Assembly (NCBI RefSeq): GCF_007713735.2
Contig: NZ_VMNW02000069.1
Coordinates: 1 to 49,749, forward strand
Length of the DNA: 49,749 nt
From: Amycolatopsis acidicola
Lineage (GTDB): Bacteria; Actinomycetota; Actinomycetes; Mycobacteriales; Pseudonocardiaceae
Direction: 5' to 3'
Made by a program: the position numbers and the translations under genes. Below are positions 8,326-16,224 of this stretch, one piece after another. Each line of letters begins with the position of its first letter. Within the stretch, counting starts at the first letter, position 1. A model generated the notes under the pieces. That model saw only the letters and a list, made by a program, of their open reading frames with translations, was not told the DNA's origin and made no database searches.

Positions 8326-8991
8326 ATGCACATCGACCAGTGGCTGGACACGATTCCGCCGCTTCTCGTCTATGTGGCCGTGGGTGCGGTCATCGGGTTC
8401 GAAAGCCTGGGCATCCCACTTCCCGGTGAAATCGTCCTGGTCAGCGCGGCCCTGCTCGCGTCGCAGCATTCGTCGCTGAACCCGTGGGTCGTGGGCATCG
8501 TCGCGAGCGCGGGCGCGATCATCGGCGACAGCATCGGTTACCTGATCGGGCGCAAGGGCGGGCAGCGGCTGTTCGACTGGGCCGGCCGGAAGTTCCCCAA
8601 GCACTTCGGGCCCGACCATGTCGCGAGCGCCGAACGGATGTTCCGCAAACGCGGGATGTGGGCGGTGTTCTTCGGCCGGTTCGTGGCGATCCTGCGGATC
8701 CTGTGCGGGCCGCTGGCCGGCTCGCTGCGCATGCACTATCCGCGGTTCCTCATCGCGAACGCCCTCGGCGGCATCGCGTGGGCAGGCGGCACCACGGCGC
8801 TGGTGTACTCGCTGGGCGTCGTCGCGGAGAAGTGGCTTTCCCGGTTCTCCTACGCCGCGCTCGGTGTGGCCGTGGTCGCGGGCATCGTCATCAGCCTGAT
8901 CATCAAGAAGCGGATGGGCCGCCGCCATCACGACGAGACGGCCAGCTCCTCGCCGGACTCGTCCGAGGAGCGGGCCACCGTCGAGCGCTGA
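8326..8991 (+). CDS. DedA family (SNARE-associated/VTT domain) membrane protein
   Basis: Polytopic inner-membrane protein (221 aa). Family marks: FESLGIPLPGEIVLVSAALLA (first spans, about residues 25-46), GDSIGYLIGRKGG, the re-entrant motif FFGRFVAILRILCGPLAG with conserved Arg residues, and a C-terminal span followed by a charged tail. DedA/VTT proteins have been linked to lipid-carrier recycling and membrane homeostasis; the specific substrate here is unknown. Own transcription is likely: TAGCCT at 8285-8290 could be a -10 box and GAAGGGGG at about 8310-8317 is a good ribosome site before ATG 8326. The 3' end overlaps the convergent exporter gene by 64 bases. Confidence 0.88.
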   Translation: MHIDQWLDTIPPLLVYVAVGAVIGFESLGIPLPGEIVLVSAALLASQHSSLNPWVVGIVASAGAIIGDSIGYLIGRKGGQRLFDWAGRKFPKHFGPDHVASAERMFRKRGMWAVFFGRFVAILRILCGPLAGSLRMHYPRFLIANALGGIAWAGGTTALVYSLGVVAEKWLSRFSYAALGVAVVAGIVISLIIKKRMGRRHHDETASSSPDSSEERATVER

Positions 8992-9854
8992 CGGCGTTTC
9001 AGCGAACCCAGCAGCACCCCGCCGACGATCACCACGCCGGCCAGGATTTCCACCAGCGCGGGCCGTTCGTCCAGCAGCAGGAACGAAGCGGACATCCCGA
9101 CGATGGGCACGAGCAGCGAGAACGGCGCGACGACGTTCGCCGGGTTGCGCCGCATGAGCGTGGACCAGATACCCGAGCCGACGATCGTGCCCAGCAGCAC
9201 CACGTAGGCGAAGCCGCCGAGCCCGACCCAGCCGCTGGGCGTGGCGATGGTGGCCAGTGAGTGCAGCGCCTCGCCGGGGCCCTCGAACACGGCGGACAGC
9301 GCGAACATCGGGATCGGCGGCACCAAGGACATCCACAGCGTCAGGTGCAGTGGGTTGTCGGCTTTCGCCTGGCGCATCGAGATGTTGCCCGTGGCCCAGC
9401 TCAACGCCGCGAGCAGGGTGAGGATCACCGGCAGCAGCACGGCGTTTTCGGCCTGGTGCAAGGCGATCACGATCATGCCGCCGACGGCCGCGGCGATCCC
9501 GATCAGCTGGCGGGCGGACAGCTTTTCGCGGAGGAAGGCGCTGCCGAGCAACACCGTGAACGGGGCCGACGCCTGCAGCACGAGCGACGCCAGCCCGGTC
9601 GGCATCCCGTGGTCCATCGCGATGAACAGGAACGCGAACTGCCCGGTGCCGAAGCCGAGGCCGTAGCCGAGCAGCCAGCGCAGTTTGACCTTCGGGCGCG
9701 GGACGAACAGCAGCGTCGGGATGGCGATCACGAGGAAGCGCAGGCCACCCGCGAACAACGGCGGGAAATGGCCGAGCATGGCGTGGACGGCCAGGAAGTT
9801 CAGGCCCCACAAGAGGACGACGAACAGGGCGAGCAGGCGGTCGCGCGTGGGCAC
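8928..9854 (-). CDS. EamA/DMT superfamily transporter
   Basis: Ten-span drug/metabolite transporter (308 aa) with two EamA repeats, roughly residues 5-140 and 155-285. The N-terminus LLALFVVLLWGLNFLAVH and the motif SALSWATGNISMRQA-like ALSWATGNISMRQAKA at the start of the second repeat are typical of the YdcZ/EamA amino-acid or metabolite exporters. It diverges from a LysR regulator across a 77-base gap; such pairs usually have the LysR controlling the exporter in response to its substrate. Its C-terminal 20 residues are encoded antisense to the DedA tail. The substrate is unknown. Confidence 0.88.
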   Translation of the reverse strand: MPTRDRLLALFVVLLWGLNFLAVHAMLGHFPPLFAGGLRFLVIAIPTLLFVPRPKVKLRWLLGYGLGFGTGQFAFLFIAMDHGMPTGLASLVLQASAPFTVLLGSAFLREKLSARQLIGIAAAVGGMIVIALHQAENAVLLPVILTLLAALSWATGNISMRQAKADNPLHLTLWMSLVPPIPMFALSAVFEGPGEALHSLATIATPSGWVGLGGFAYVVLLGTIVGSGIWSTLMRRNPANVVAPFSLLVPIVGMSASFLLLDERPALVEILAGVVIVGGVLLGSLKRRQRSTVARSSDESGEELAVSS

Positions 9855-9876
9855 CTGTCCAGCTTGCGGGCCCTAA

Positions 9877-9923
9877 CTTTGAAGAACAATCGAGATTATT
9901 TTCAAGGACTCTTCAGCTACGCT
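9877..9923 (+). promoter_or_regulatory. Divergent control region: inverted repeat and leaderless -10 box
   Basis: In an unusually AT-rich patch, TTGAA (9879-9883) and TTCAA (9901-9905) form an inverted repeat with a 17-base spacer, containing a T-N11-A style arrangement suited to a LysR dimer pair. TACGCT (9918-9923) is a -10 hexamer 8 bases before the LysR GTG, so the regulator mRNA is probably leaderless. The site lies between exporter and regulator and could control both. Binding by this regulator is inference. Confidence 0.5.
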
Positions 9924-9931
9924 TCATTGTC

Positions 9932-10831
9932 GTGGATATCGGCAGGCTGCGGGTGCTGCGGGAGTTCGCGGACAGGGGCAGCGTGACGTCCGCCGCACGA
10001 GCCCTGCACTGCACGCCTTCGGCCGTCTCGCAGCAACTGCGGGCGCTGCAGGCCGAGGTCGGGCTGGCCCTCACCGAGCCGGCAGGCCGGGGCCTCCGGC
10101 TCACTGACGCGGGGCAGGCACTGGTGGCCAGCGCTGACGACGTACTGGCCGCGCTCGACCGCGCCGAGGCGGAGCTCGACACGTACCGGAGCTCCCCGCG
10201 CGGCCGGGTCCGGGTGGCGATTTTTCCTTCGGCAGGGCTGATGTTGCTGCCCGGTCTGCTCCACCGGTTCGCCGCCGTGGACGGGCTCGACGTGGAGGTG
10301 CGGGACGTCGACATGACCCCGCCCGAAGTGCCCGCGCTGGCCGCCGACTTCGACATCGTGGTGACCCATCGAGACGAGAGCGCCGAGCCGTTCACCGCCA
10401 GCAGACTGCACACGGTGCACCTGCTGCGGGAGCCGCTCGACGTCGCGCTGCCGCCCGGCCACCGGCTCGCGTCGCGGGAGCGGGTGGAGCTGGGCGAGCT
10501 GGCGGAGGAGCCCTGGATCGGGGTGGACGTCGGGTTCCCGGTGGACGACGTGCTGCGCTCGATCGCCGCCAGGACGGGGATCCGGCCGCGGGTGGTCTAC
10601 CGGATCAACGATTTCCAGATCATCGGCGCGCTGGTCGCCGCCGGGCACGGGATCGCGCTGCTGCCGCGATACACCTTGTGGCGCAACGATTTGCTGCGCC
10701 GTCCCCTCTCCGGCATCCGCGCGGCGCGGCACATCGAAGCGGTGTTCCGGGCCGGCGCCGACTCCCGGCCCGCCGTCGCCACCGTGCTGGCGAACATGGT
10801 CGCCGAATCGAACGTGATCGCCACCGGTTGA
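9932..10831 (+). CDS. LysR family transcriptional regulator
   Basis: LysR-type regulator (299 aa). N-terminal winged helix-turn-helix: LRVLREFADRGSVTSAARALHCTPSAVSQQLRALQAEVG, visible over residues 5-43, then the linker helix and an effector-binding domain (two Rossmann-like lobes, about 90-299) with RGRVRVAIFPSAG and GHGIALLPRY. Start GTG 9932 fits a leaderless transcript. It is divergent from the EamA exporter and most likely controls it, as in ArgP/LysE-type pairs. The effector is unknown. A strong hairpin follows the gene. Confidence 0.92.
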   Translation: MDIGRLRVLREFADRGSVTSAARALHCTPSAVSQQLRALQAEVGLALTEPAGRGLRLTDAGQALVASADDVLAALDRAEAELDTYRSSPRGRVRVAIFPSAGLMLLPGLLHRFAAVDGLDVEVRDVDMTPPEVPALAADFDIVVTHRDESAEPFTASRLHTVHLLREPLDVALPPGHRLASRERVELGELAEEPWIGVDVGFPVDDVLRSIAARTGIRPRVVYRINDFQIIGALVAAGHGIALLPRYTLWRNDLLRRPLSGIRAARHIEAVFRAGADSRPAVATVLANMVAESNVIATG

Positions 10832-10832
10832 G

Positions 10833-10855
10833 CGGGGCGCCACGCGGGCGCCCCG
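10833..10855. terminator. Bidirectional hairpin between LysR gene and leuA
   Basis: CGGGGCGCC (10833-10841), loop ACGCG, GGCGCCCCG (10847-10855): a perfect 9-bp GC stem between convergent genes, followed by C-rich sequence rather than a U tract. This is the usual form of intrinsic terminator in actinobacteria. Confidence 0.7.
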
Positions 10856-10865
10856 CCCCCGGGGC

Positions 10866-12644
10866 TCAGCGGTTGGCGCGGTTGACGGCCGAGACGACCG
10901 CGCGCAGCGAAGCGGTGACGATGGACGAGTCGATGCCCACGCCCCAGTAGACCTTGTCGTCGATGGCGCATTCGATGTACGAAGCCGCCTTCGAGTCGTC
11001 GCCAGGGGTCATCGTGTGCTCGCTGTAGTCCATGAGCCGGATGTCGTAGCCGATCGTGGCCAGCGCGTCGAAGAAGGCCGCGATCGGGCCGTTCCCGCGG
11101 CCGGTGATCTCCTGCTCCTCGCCGTCCACCCGCACCGTCGCGGTCAGGTCGTACTGCCCGTTCGCGGTGACGTGCTGGCTGATCAGCCGCAGCGGGGTCT
11201 CGCGCTCCAGGTACTCGGTCGCGAACGCGTGCCACATCGTGGCCGGGTCGACCTCGCCGCCCTCGCTGTCGGTGTGCCGCTGGACCACCTGCGAGAACTC
11301 GATCTGCAGCCGGCGCGGCAGGTCGAGCTGGTGCTCGGTCTTCATGATGTAGGCGACGCCGCCCTTGCCCGACTGCGAGTTCACCCGGATCACGGCCTCG
11401 TACGTGCGGCCGACGTCCTTCGGGTCGATCGGCAGGTACGGCACCTCCCACGGGTACTCGTCGACCGGCACGCCCTCCTTCTCGGCGGCCTTGTTCAGCG
11501 CGTCGAAGCCCTTGTTGATGGCGTCCTGGTGTGAGCCGGAGAACGCGGTGAACACCAGGTCGCCGCCCCACGGGCTGCGCTCGGGCACCGGCAGCTGGTT
11601 GCAGTACTCGACGGTGCGCTTGATCTCGTCGATGTCGGAGAAGTCGATCTGCGGGTCGATGCCCTGGCTGAACAGGTTCATCCCCAGCGCCACCAGGTCC
11701 ACGTTGCCGGTGCGCTCGCCGTTGCCGAACAGGCAGCCTTCGATCCTGTCCGCGCCCGCCTGGTAGCCCAGCTCGGCGGCGGCGACGCCGGTGCCGCGGT
11801 CGTTGTGCGGGTGCAGCGACAGGATCACCGAGTCGCGGCGGTCCAGGTTGCGGCCCATCCACTCGATCGAGTCGGCGTAGACGTTCGGCGTGGCCATCTC
11901 CACCGTCGCGGGCAGGTTCAGGATCACCGGCCGGGACGGGGTGGGCTGCCAGATGTCGGTGACCGCGTTGCACACCTCGGCGGCGTACGACAGCTCGGTG
12001 CCGGTGTAGGACTCCGGCGAGTACTGGAAGCGGAAGTCGGTGTCGGAGTACTTCGTCGCGTACTCGGTGACCAGTTCGGCCGCCTGCAGCGCGATCTTCT
12101 TGATGCCCTCGCGCTCCTCGCGGAACACCACGCGGCGCTGCAGGATCGAGGTGGAGTTGTAGATGTGGACGATCGCGCGCGGCGCGCCCTCCAGCGACGC
12201 GAACGTGCGCTCGATCAGCTCGGGGCGGCACTGCGTCAGCACCTGGATGCGGACGTCCTCGGGGATCGCGTCCTCTTCGATGATCTCGCGGACGAAGTCG
12301 AAGTCGGTCTGGCTCGCCGCCGGGAAACCGACCTCGATCTCCTTGTAGCCCATGCGGACCAGCAGGTCGAAGAACTTGCGCTTGCGTGCCGGGGACATCG
12401 GGTCGATCAGCGCCTGGTTGCCGTCACGCAGGTCGACCGCGCACCACAGCGGCGCGTGTTCGATGCGCTTGGACGGCCAGGTGCGGTCCGGTACGACGAT
12501 GTCCTCGACCAGCTGGTGCCACGGCTTGTAGCGGTGCACCGGCATCGACGTGTTGCGCTGCGTGTTCCAGGACGGCTGGCCCTCGGGCGCCGGACGCGAC
12601 GGCTTCCGGATGCGGCTCGACTGGGAAGGTTCGGGCGTGGTCAT
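10866..12644 (-). CDS. leuA: 2-isopropylmalate synthase
   Basis: First committed enzyme of leucine synthesis (592 aa): condenses acetyl-CoA with 2-oxoisovalerate. The catalytic HMGL-like TIM barrel carries CAVDLRDGNQALIDPMS with the R-D-G-N motif, GFPAASQTDFDFVRE and the metal-binding SLHPHNDRGTG; the C-terminal leucine-feedback domain includes GNGPIAAFFDAL. Long N-terminal arm (about 50 residues) is typical of the actinobacterial type II-like form. I place the start at ATG 12644 (MTTPEPSQ); the frame is open to 12755, but that stretch contains the leader hairpin. Upstream is a short leader ORF with three consecutive Leu codons, suggesting attenuation by leucyl-tRNA supply. Confidence 0.96.
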   Translation of the reverse strand: MTTPEPSQSSRIRKPSRPAPEGQPSWNTQRNTSMPVHRYKPWHQLVEDIVVPDRTWPSKRIEHAPLWCAVDLRDGNQALIDPMSPARKRKFFDLLVRMGYKEIEVGFPAASQTDFDFVREIIEEDAIPEDVRIQVLTQCRPELIERTFASLEGAPRAIVHIYNSTSILQRRVVFREEREGIKKIALQAAELVTEYATKYSDTDFRFQYSPESYTGTELSYAAEVCNAVTDIWQPTPSRPVILNLPATVEMATPNVYADSIEWMGRNLDRRDSVILSLHPHNDRGTGVAAAELGYQAGADRIEGCLFGNGERTGNVDLVALGMNLFSQGIDPQIDFSDIDEIKRTVEYCNQLPVPERSPWGGDLVFTAFSGSHQDAINKGFDALNKAAEKEGVPVDEYPWEVPYLPIDPKDVGRTYEAVIRVNSQSGKGGVAYIMKTEHQLDLPRRLQIEFSQVVQRHTDSEGGEVDPATMWHAFATEYLERETPLRLISQHVTANGQYDLTATVRVDGEEQEITGRGNGPIAAFFDALATIGYDIRLMDYSEHTMTPGDDSKAASYIECAIDDKVYWGVGIDSSIVTASLRAVVSAVNRANR

Positions 12645-12698
12645 GTGACTGGTTCTCCTGCCGGGTGTCGTGAAGGCGACCGGCGGCGTGACGAAGCC

Positions 12699-12736
12699 CC
12701 GCGACGGGGGGCCGGTCGGATCAGGCCCCGTCGCGG
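12699..12736 (-). promoter_or_regulatory. leuA leader hairpin (candidate attenuator)
   Basis: On the leuA strand CCGCGACGGGG (12736-12726) pairs with CCCCGTCGCGG (12709-12699), an 11-bp stem with a 16-base loop. Its first arm overlaps the last codons of the Leu-rich leader ORF. Seven loop bases (12712-12718, CCGGTCG on the + strand) can pair instead with 12677-12683, giving a possible alternative fold. There is no U tract, so termination, RBS occlusion or another mechanism cannot be told apart. Confidence 0.6.
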
Positions 12737-12762
12737 CAGCGAAGCAGGAGAGCACGTGCCAC
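12721..12762 (-). CDS. Leu-rich leader peptide upstream of leuA
   Basis: A 13-residue ORF (MARALLLRCRDGA, GTG start, TGA stop) ends 76 bases before the leuA ATG. It holds three consecutive leucine codons CTC-CTG-CTT, the hallmark of amino-acid attenuation leaders. A -10 box TACAGT (12775-12770) lies 7 bases before this GTG, so it would be translated from the very 5' end of the transcript. An in-frame GTG at 12771 could extend it by three residues, but lies within the -10 box. Its 3' codons form one arm of the leader hairpin. Consecutive-Leu leaders before leuA are known in actinobacteria; this instance is inferred from sequence. Confidence 0.72.
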   Translation of the reverse strand: MARALLLRCRDGA

Positions 12763-12769
12763 GTCCTTC

Positions 12770-12798
12770 ACTGTAGCCGCGAGAAGTTGATGATGGAA
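12770..12798 (-). promoter_or_regulatory. Putative leuA promoter
   Basis: Reading on the minus strand: TTCCAT (12798-12793), 17-base spacer, TACAGT (12775-12770). The -10 is good, the -35 poor. A perfect inverted repeat TGACTA-G-TAGTCA (12817-12829) just upstream may be an operator for leuA or for the divergent small membrane-protein gene. Confidence 0.45.
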
Positions 12799-12860
12799 AT
12801 GAGGCCTGTTCATTACTGACTAGTAGTCAACGAGGCCGTGGGCGTGCCACACTTTCCGAC

Positions 12861-13247
12861 ATGGCCGAGCACGCCGAGGGCAGCGAGAACGAACTCGCCG
12901 AGACCAAGACCCACGCCAAGCAGGGTTCGGATGTGGACTGGCGCCGGATCAAGGACACCGGCGTGGGGCTGCTCGCCGGAATCGTCCGGTGGGTGGGCCT
13001 GATCTTCGCGGTGATCCTGGTGCTGCACGTGATCTTCACCGTGGGCGGGGCGAACCCGGAGAACGGCATCGTCTCGTGGGTCCGCGGCTGGGCCGACAGC
13101 CTCGCGATCGGCTTCAAGGACCTGTTCGAGCCGGACGACGCGAAGCTGCGCGTGCTCGTGAACTACGGCATCGCCGCGCTGTTCTGGCTGATCGTGTCCA
13201 GCATCGTCACGCGGATCATCCGCCGCGTCGGCGGCGCGACCAGCTAG
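12861..13247 (+). CDS. Small two-span membrane protein, conserved type, function unknown
   Basis: 128-residue protein. A charged, acidic N-terminus (residues 1-32) precedes a first span (about 36-62, GLLAGIVRWVGLIFAVILVLHVIF), a soluble segment with PENGIVSWVRGWAD and a second span (about 97-118, YGIAALFWLIVSSIVTRII) ending in Arg residues. I recognise it as a kind of short membrane protein common in actinobacteria but know no function. It is divergent from leuA; the intervening TGACTA-TAGTCA repeat could affect both. The ATG at 12861 has no clear ribosome site. Its stop overlaps the convergent oxidoreductase gene by 4 bases. Confidence 0.75.
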   Translation: MAEHAEGSENELAETKTHAKQGSDVDWRRIKDTGVGLLAGIVRWVGLIFAVILVLHVIFTVGGANPENGIVSWVRGWADSLAIGFKDLFEPDDAKLRVLVNYGIAALFWLIVSSIVTRIIRRVGGATS

Positions 13248-14140
13248 GGAACAAGCACCAACTTCCCGCGCCCGTTTTCGCTCGCGCGGTGTGCCTCCGC
13301 GACCTCGGCGAGTGGGAAGGCCCGCACGGCTGGGACCGCAAACCGCCCGGACTCGATGAGCCCGCCGATTTCGCCCAGCACGTGGAGCGCGCGCCCGGAG
13401 TCTCCGCGGCTGAACCGCACCCCGTGCTCCCGCGCCCCGGCGAAGTCGGCGATGGTCACCACGTGCGCGGCGCCGCCCGCCAGCGCGATGAGCTCGGGCA
13501 GGACGCCGCTGCCCGCGACGTCGAGCGCTGTCCCGACGCCGTCCGGCGCGAGCGCACGAACCCGCTCGACCAGGCCCTCGCCGTACGCGACGGGCTCGGC
13601 GCCGAGCGAGCGGAGGTACTCGTGGTTCGCCGGGCCTGCCGTGCCGATCACCCGCGCTCCGCGCGCCGAGGCCAGCTGGACCGCGGCGCTGCCGACGCTC
13701 CCGGAAGCGCCGTTGATCAGCACGGAACCGCCGCTCCCGACGCCGAGCTGGTCGAGCGCGCGCGTGGCCGTCTCGACAGCGGCCGGAAGTGCCGCGGCAC
13801 CGGCGAAATCGAGCGACGGCGGGATCGGCGCGTAGTAGGCGAGCACGGCCAGCTCGGCCTGGGCGCCCTCCTCCGCGGAGAAGCCGAAGACGCGATCGCC
13901 GAGCGCCACGTCCGTCACGCCCTCGCCGAGTTCGTCGACGACGCCCGCAGCCTCGTGGCCCAGCGTCTGCGGGAGCTCCTCGTCCATCAGGCCCTGGCGC
14001 TTCTTCCAGTCGCTCGGGTTGACGCCGGCCGCCCGCACCGCGATCCGGACCTCGCCGTGGCCGGGGTGCGGGTCGGGAACATCCACGATCTCGAGGACCT
14101 CCGGGCCGCCGAACCGCTCGAACCGCACTGCCTTCATCAC
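13244..14140 (-). CDS. Zinc-free MDR-type oxidoreductase (quinone oxidoreductase-like)
   Basis: Medium-chain dehydrogenase/reductase (298 aa) probably reducing a quinone, enone or similar substrate with NADPH. N-terminal GroES-like domain: MKAVRFERFGGPEVLE, GVNPSDWKKRQG, LGHEAAGVVDELGEGV. Rossmann domain: NGASGSVGSAAVQLA near residues 142-156. The four-Cys structural zinc lobe and catalytic Cys of alcohol dehydrogenases are absent, which marks the QOR/NADP-dependent subgroup. The ATG at 14140 follows GGGGCGAG as a possible ribosome site. It lies 10 bases after the nitroreductase stop and probably shares its transcript. The substrate is unknown. Confidence 0.88.
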   Translation of the reverse strand: MMKAVRFERFGGPEVLEIVDVPDPHPGHGEVRIAVRAAGVNPSDWKKRQGLMDEELPQTLGHEAAGVVDELGEGVTDVALGDRVFGFSAEEGAQAELAVLAYYAPIPPSLDFAGAAALPAAVETATRALDQLGVGSGGSVLINGASGSVGSAAVQLASARGARVIGTAGPANHEYLRSLGAEPVAYGEGLVERVRALAPDGVGTALDVAGSGVLPELIALAGGAAHVVTIADFAGAREHGVRFSRGDSGRALHVLGEIGGLIESGRFAVPAVRAFPLAEVAEAHRASENGRGKLVLVP

Positions 14141-14150
14141 TCGCCCCGAT

Positions 14151-14741
14151 CTAGAACGCGGGTTTGCCCCAGCCGTCCGTGAAGGCCATTTCGTTCAGCG
14201 ACAAGCGTTTGCGCTCCGCGCGCTCCCGGTCAACCGCGCGCTCTTCGCCGAGCACCTCGGCTTCGCCCTGCACGCCGACGGCGATCGCCACCCGGGGCAC
14301 GGCCTCGTCGGGCACGTCGAAGGCGGCGCGCACGGCTTCGGCGTCGAAGCCCGCCATTTGGTGTGTGACGAGCCCTTCGTGGACCGCCTGCAGCGCGAGG
14401 TTCTGCCCCGCGAGCCCGAGCCCGTACTCGGCGTACGGCACTTCGCCTTTTTCGTTGCGCGTCACCATGATCGCGACCAGGAGCGCGCCGGCGCGGTGCG
14501 CCCACGCCTGGTTCCGCTCGGTCAGCGTGCCGAGGATCTTGCGAAACGTCTCGTCACCGCGCCTGCCCACCAGGAACCGCGCGGGCTGCGTGTTGCCGAA
14601 CGACGGCGCCCATCGCGCGGCTTCGAGCAGCGCGCGTAGCTGCTCCCAGGTGACTTCACCGGTCTCGTCGAGCGCGCGCGGGCTCCACCGTTCTCCGATC
14701 AGGTCGGCCAGGGGCGCGCTGCTGTCAGCTGGTTTCCGCAT
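14151..14741 (-). CDS. Nitroreductase family protein (FMN-dependent)
   Basis: Flavin oxidoreductase of the nitroreductase fold (196 aa), usually a homodimer binding FMN. Motifs: RWSPRALDETGEVTWEQL at the N-terminus (FMN phosphate site), EAARWAPSFGNTQPARFLV, and GLAGQNLALQAVHEGLVTHQMAGFD in the second half, seen in two pieces. I chose ATG 14741 (MRKPADSS), inside the end of the upstream small gene (17-base overlap, coupled); an in-frame ATG at 14759 is possible. The downstream oxidoreductase suggests a redox or detoxification pair. The substrate is unknown. Confidence 0.88.
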   Translation of the reverse strand: MRKPADSSAPLADLIGERWSPRALDETGEVTWEQLRALLEAARWAPSFGNTQPARFLVGRRGDETFRKILGTLTERNQAWAHRAGALLVAIMVTRNEKGEVPYAEYGLGLAGQNLALQAVHEGLVTHQMAGFDAEAVRAAFDVPDEAVPRVAIAVGVQGEAEVLGEERAVDRERAERKRLSLNEMAFTDGWGKPAF

Positions 14742-14967
14742 CGGGGCGAATACTTCCACAGGCGCGGCGGCACCGATCGCACAGCGCGTCCGGCTGCCAG
14801 GCTTTCGCCTGATCGCGCAGTTCGCGCCGGATCCGCACCCTGCTCTTCGGGACCCCGCGCTCGTCGGCCCGTGGTGTGCCGAAAACGCGCATCTCCGTCC
14901 GGCGCTCGCCGCAACGCGCGCAGACGACTCGCCGGAACACCCGGCGGGACGCGGTTTCCGGATCCAT
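14725..14967 (-). CDS. Small Cys-rich protein, possible zinc ribbon
   Basis: An 80-residue ORF with two CxxC motifs, CARC near residue 17 and CDRC near residue 61 plus a nearby Cys (CRRAC), separated by a basic stretch. The spacing suggests one zinc-binding knuckle pair. ATG 14967 has GGAAGGGG four bases upstream; an ATG at 14991 is possible but has no such site. It overlaps the nitroreductase start and lies 30 bases after the mannosyltransferase stop on the same strand. I do not recognise the family; a transcriptional cofactor or a hypothetical protein are both possible. Confidence 0.55.
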   Translation of the reverse strand: MDPETASRRVFRRVVCARCGERRTEMRVFGTPRADERGVPKSRVRIRRELRDQAKAWQPDALCDRCRRACGSIRPDAETS

Positions 14968-14997
14968 ACCGCCCCTTCCCCCCGGGGGCATTGTCGG

Positions 14998-16224
14998 TCA
15001 GATCGCGTAGGACCACACGTCGAGCGCGTATCCGCCGAACCAGGCGCTCAGTATCGCGGCGCCGCCCACTGTAAGCACGGCTGTGCCGCGCCGCCGGTTC
15101 GCCAGCCCGATCGCCACCGGCACCAGCACCGTGAACGCGGGCACCAGGAACCGGGCCTTGGCGTGCATGAGCCCGCTCGTGCCGAGGCACATCACGAGCA
15201 CTATCGCCGCGTACGCCAGCAACGGCCATTCGACCTTGCGCCACAAGGAAATCCCGAACAGCACGAGTGTGCTGGCGATGACCGCGACGGTCAGCAGGCT
15301 CATCACCGTGTTCGTGCTCAGCGTGGCCCCGATGAACCGCAGCGTCGCCAGGCCGCCGTCGAACTTCGTCGACCAGCCCTGCCATTCCAGCTCCGACCAG
15401 GTGCGCAGCTGGTCGGCGAAACCCGCATCCGGCCGCACTCGCAGCCCGGTCCACCACAGATAACCCAGCAGCCCGGAAGGCGCCAGCACCAAGGCGAAGC
15501 CCGCGCGCCAGCGGTCGGTGCGCAGCGCGAGCAGCGCGGCGAGCACCACCGTCACCACGAGCGCCAGCGCCGTAGAGCGGACGAGCCCGGCCATCGCGCA
15601 GCACACCGCGGCCAGTTCCCAGCGGCGCTCCAGCACGCCGATCAGCGTCCACACCGCGAGCGCGCAGAACAGGGCTTCGGTGTAGGTCATCGAAAGCACG
15701 ATGCCCATCGGCGCCGCCGCGAACAGCCCGACGAGCAGATAGCCGGCGCGCGGGGAGCCGCCGCGGACGATCCGGCCGAGCCGGGCCAGTCCGTAGGCGG
15801 CGAACAACCCGCCGCCGGCCGAGACGGTGAGCGCCGCCGCGACGAGGCCGAGGCCCGTCGCGCGCGAGAGGGCGTCGATGAGGAACGGGTAGCCGGGAAA
15901 GAAGGCGCGCGTGGTGAACGGGTTCGGGTGTCCCTGCGCGTCGACGATCGCGCCGAGGTCGTAACCGTTCGCCGCGATCCGGAGGTACCAGACCCCGTCC
16001 CACGCGGTCAGCCGGTCGGCCAGTCCGGCAGGGCCCATGACTGCGAGAACCGCCACACCCAGTGCCCGGATCCCGACAAAGATCACGGCCGGGACGAAGG
16101 GGCGCCATCTGTCCGCCGACCCGATTCCGGGCGAGGTGAACGCGGACTTTCCGACGGCTTCGAGCACGTTGGTGATTTTCTCACGAACTCGGTCACTGCC
16201 CGTGACGGGAGTGGTCGGCGCCAC
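14998..16224 (-). CDS. Polytopic PIG-V/mannosyltransferase-like membrane protein
   Basis: Membrane glycosyltransferase of the GT-C type (408 aa), probably using a lipid-linked sugar donor. After a short cytoplasmic start, a span (about residues 45-68) is followed by LTAWDGVWYLRIAANGY, the acidic W-D loop typical of PIG-V/PIG-M-like mannosyltransferases, then FFPGYPFLIDALSRATG and about nine further hydrophobic spans. MTYTEALFCALAVW and GLVRSTAL match conserved loop motifs. Start GTG 16224 is divergent from lysC. A role in cell-wall glycan or lipoglycan synthesis is plausible but not shown. Confidence 0.8.
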   Translation of the reverse strand: MAPTTPVTGSDRVREKITNVLEAVGKSAFTSPGIGSADRWRPFVPAVIFVGIRALGVAVLAVMGPAGLADRLTAWDGVWYLRIAANGYDLGAIVDAQGHPNPFTTRAFFPGYPFLIDALSRATGLGLVAAALTVSAGGGLFAAYGLARLGRIVRGGSPRAGYLLVGLFAAAPMGIVLSMTYTEALFCALAVWTLIGVLERRWELAAVCCAMAGLVRSTALALVVTVVLAALLALRTDRWRAGFALVLAPSGLLGYLWWTGLRVRPDAGFADQLRTWSELEWQGWSTKFDGGLATLRFIGATLSTNTVMSLLTVAVIASTLVLFGISLWRKVEWPLLAYAAIVLVMCLGTSGLMHAKARFLVPAFTVLVPVAIGLANRRRGTAVLTVGGAAILSAWFGGYALDVWSYAI

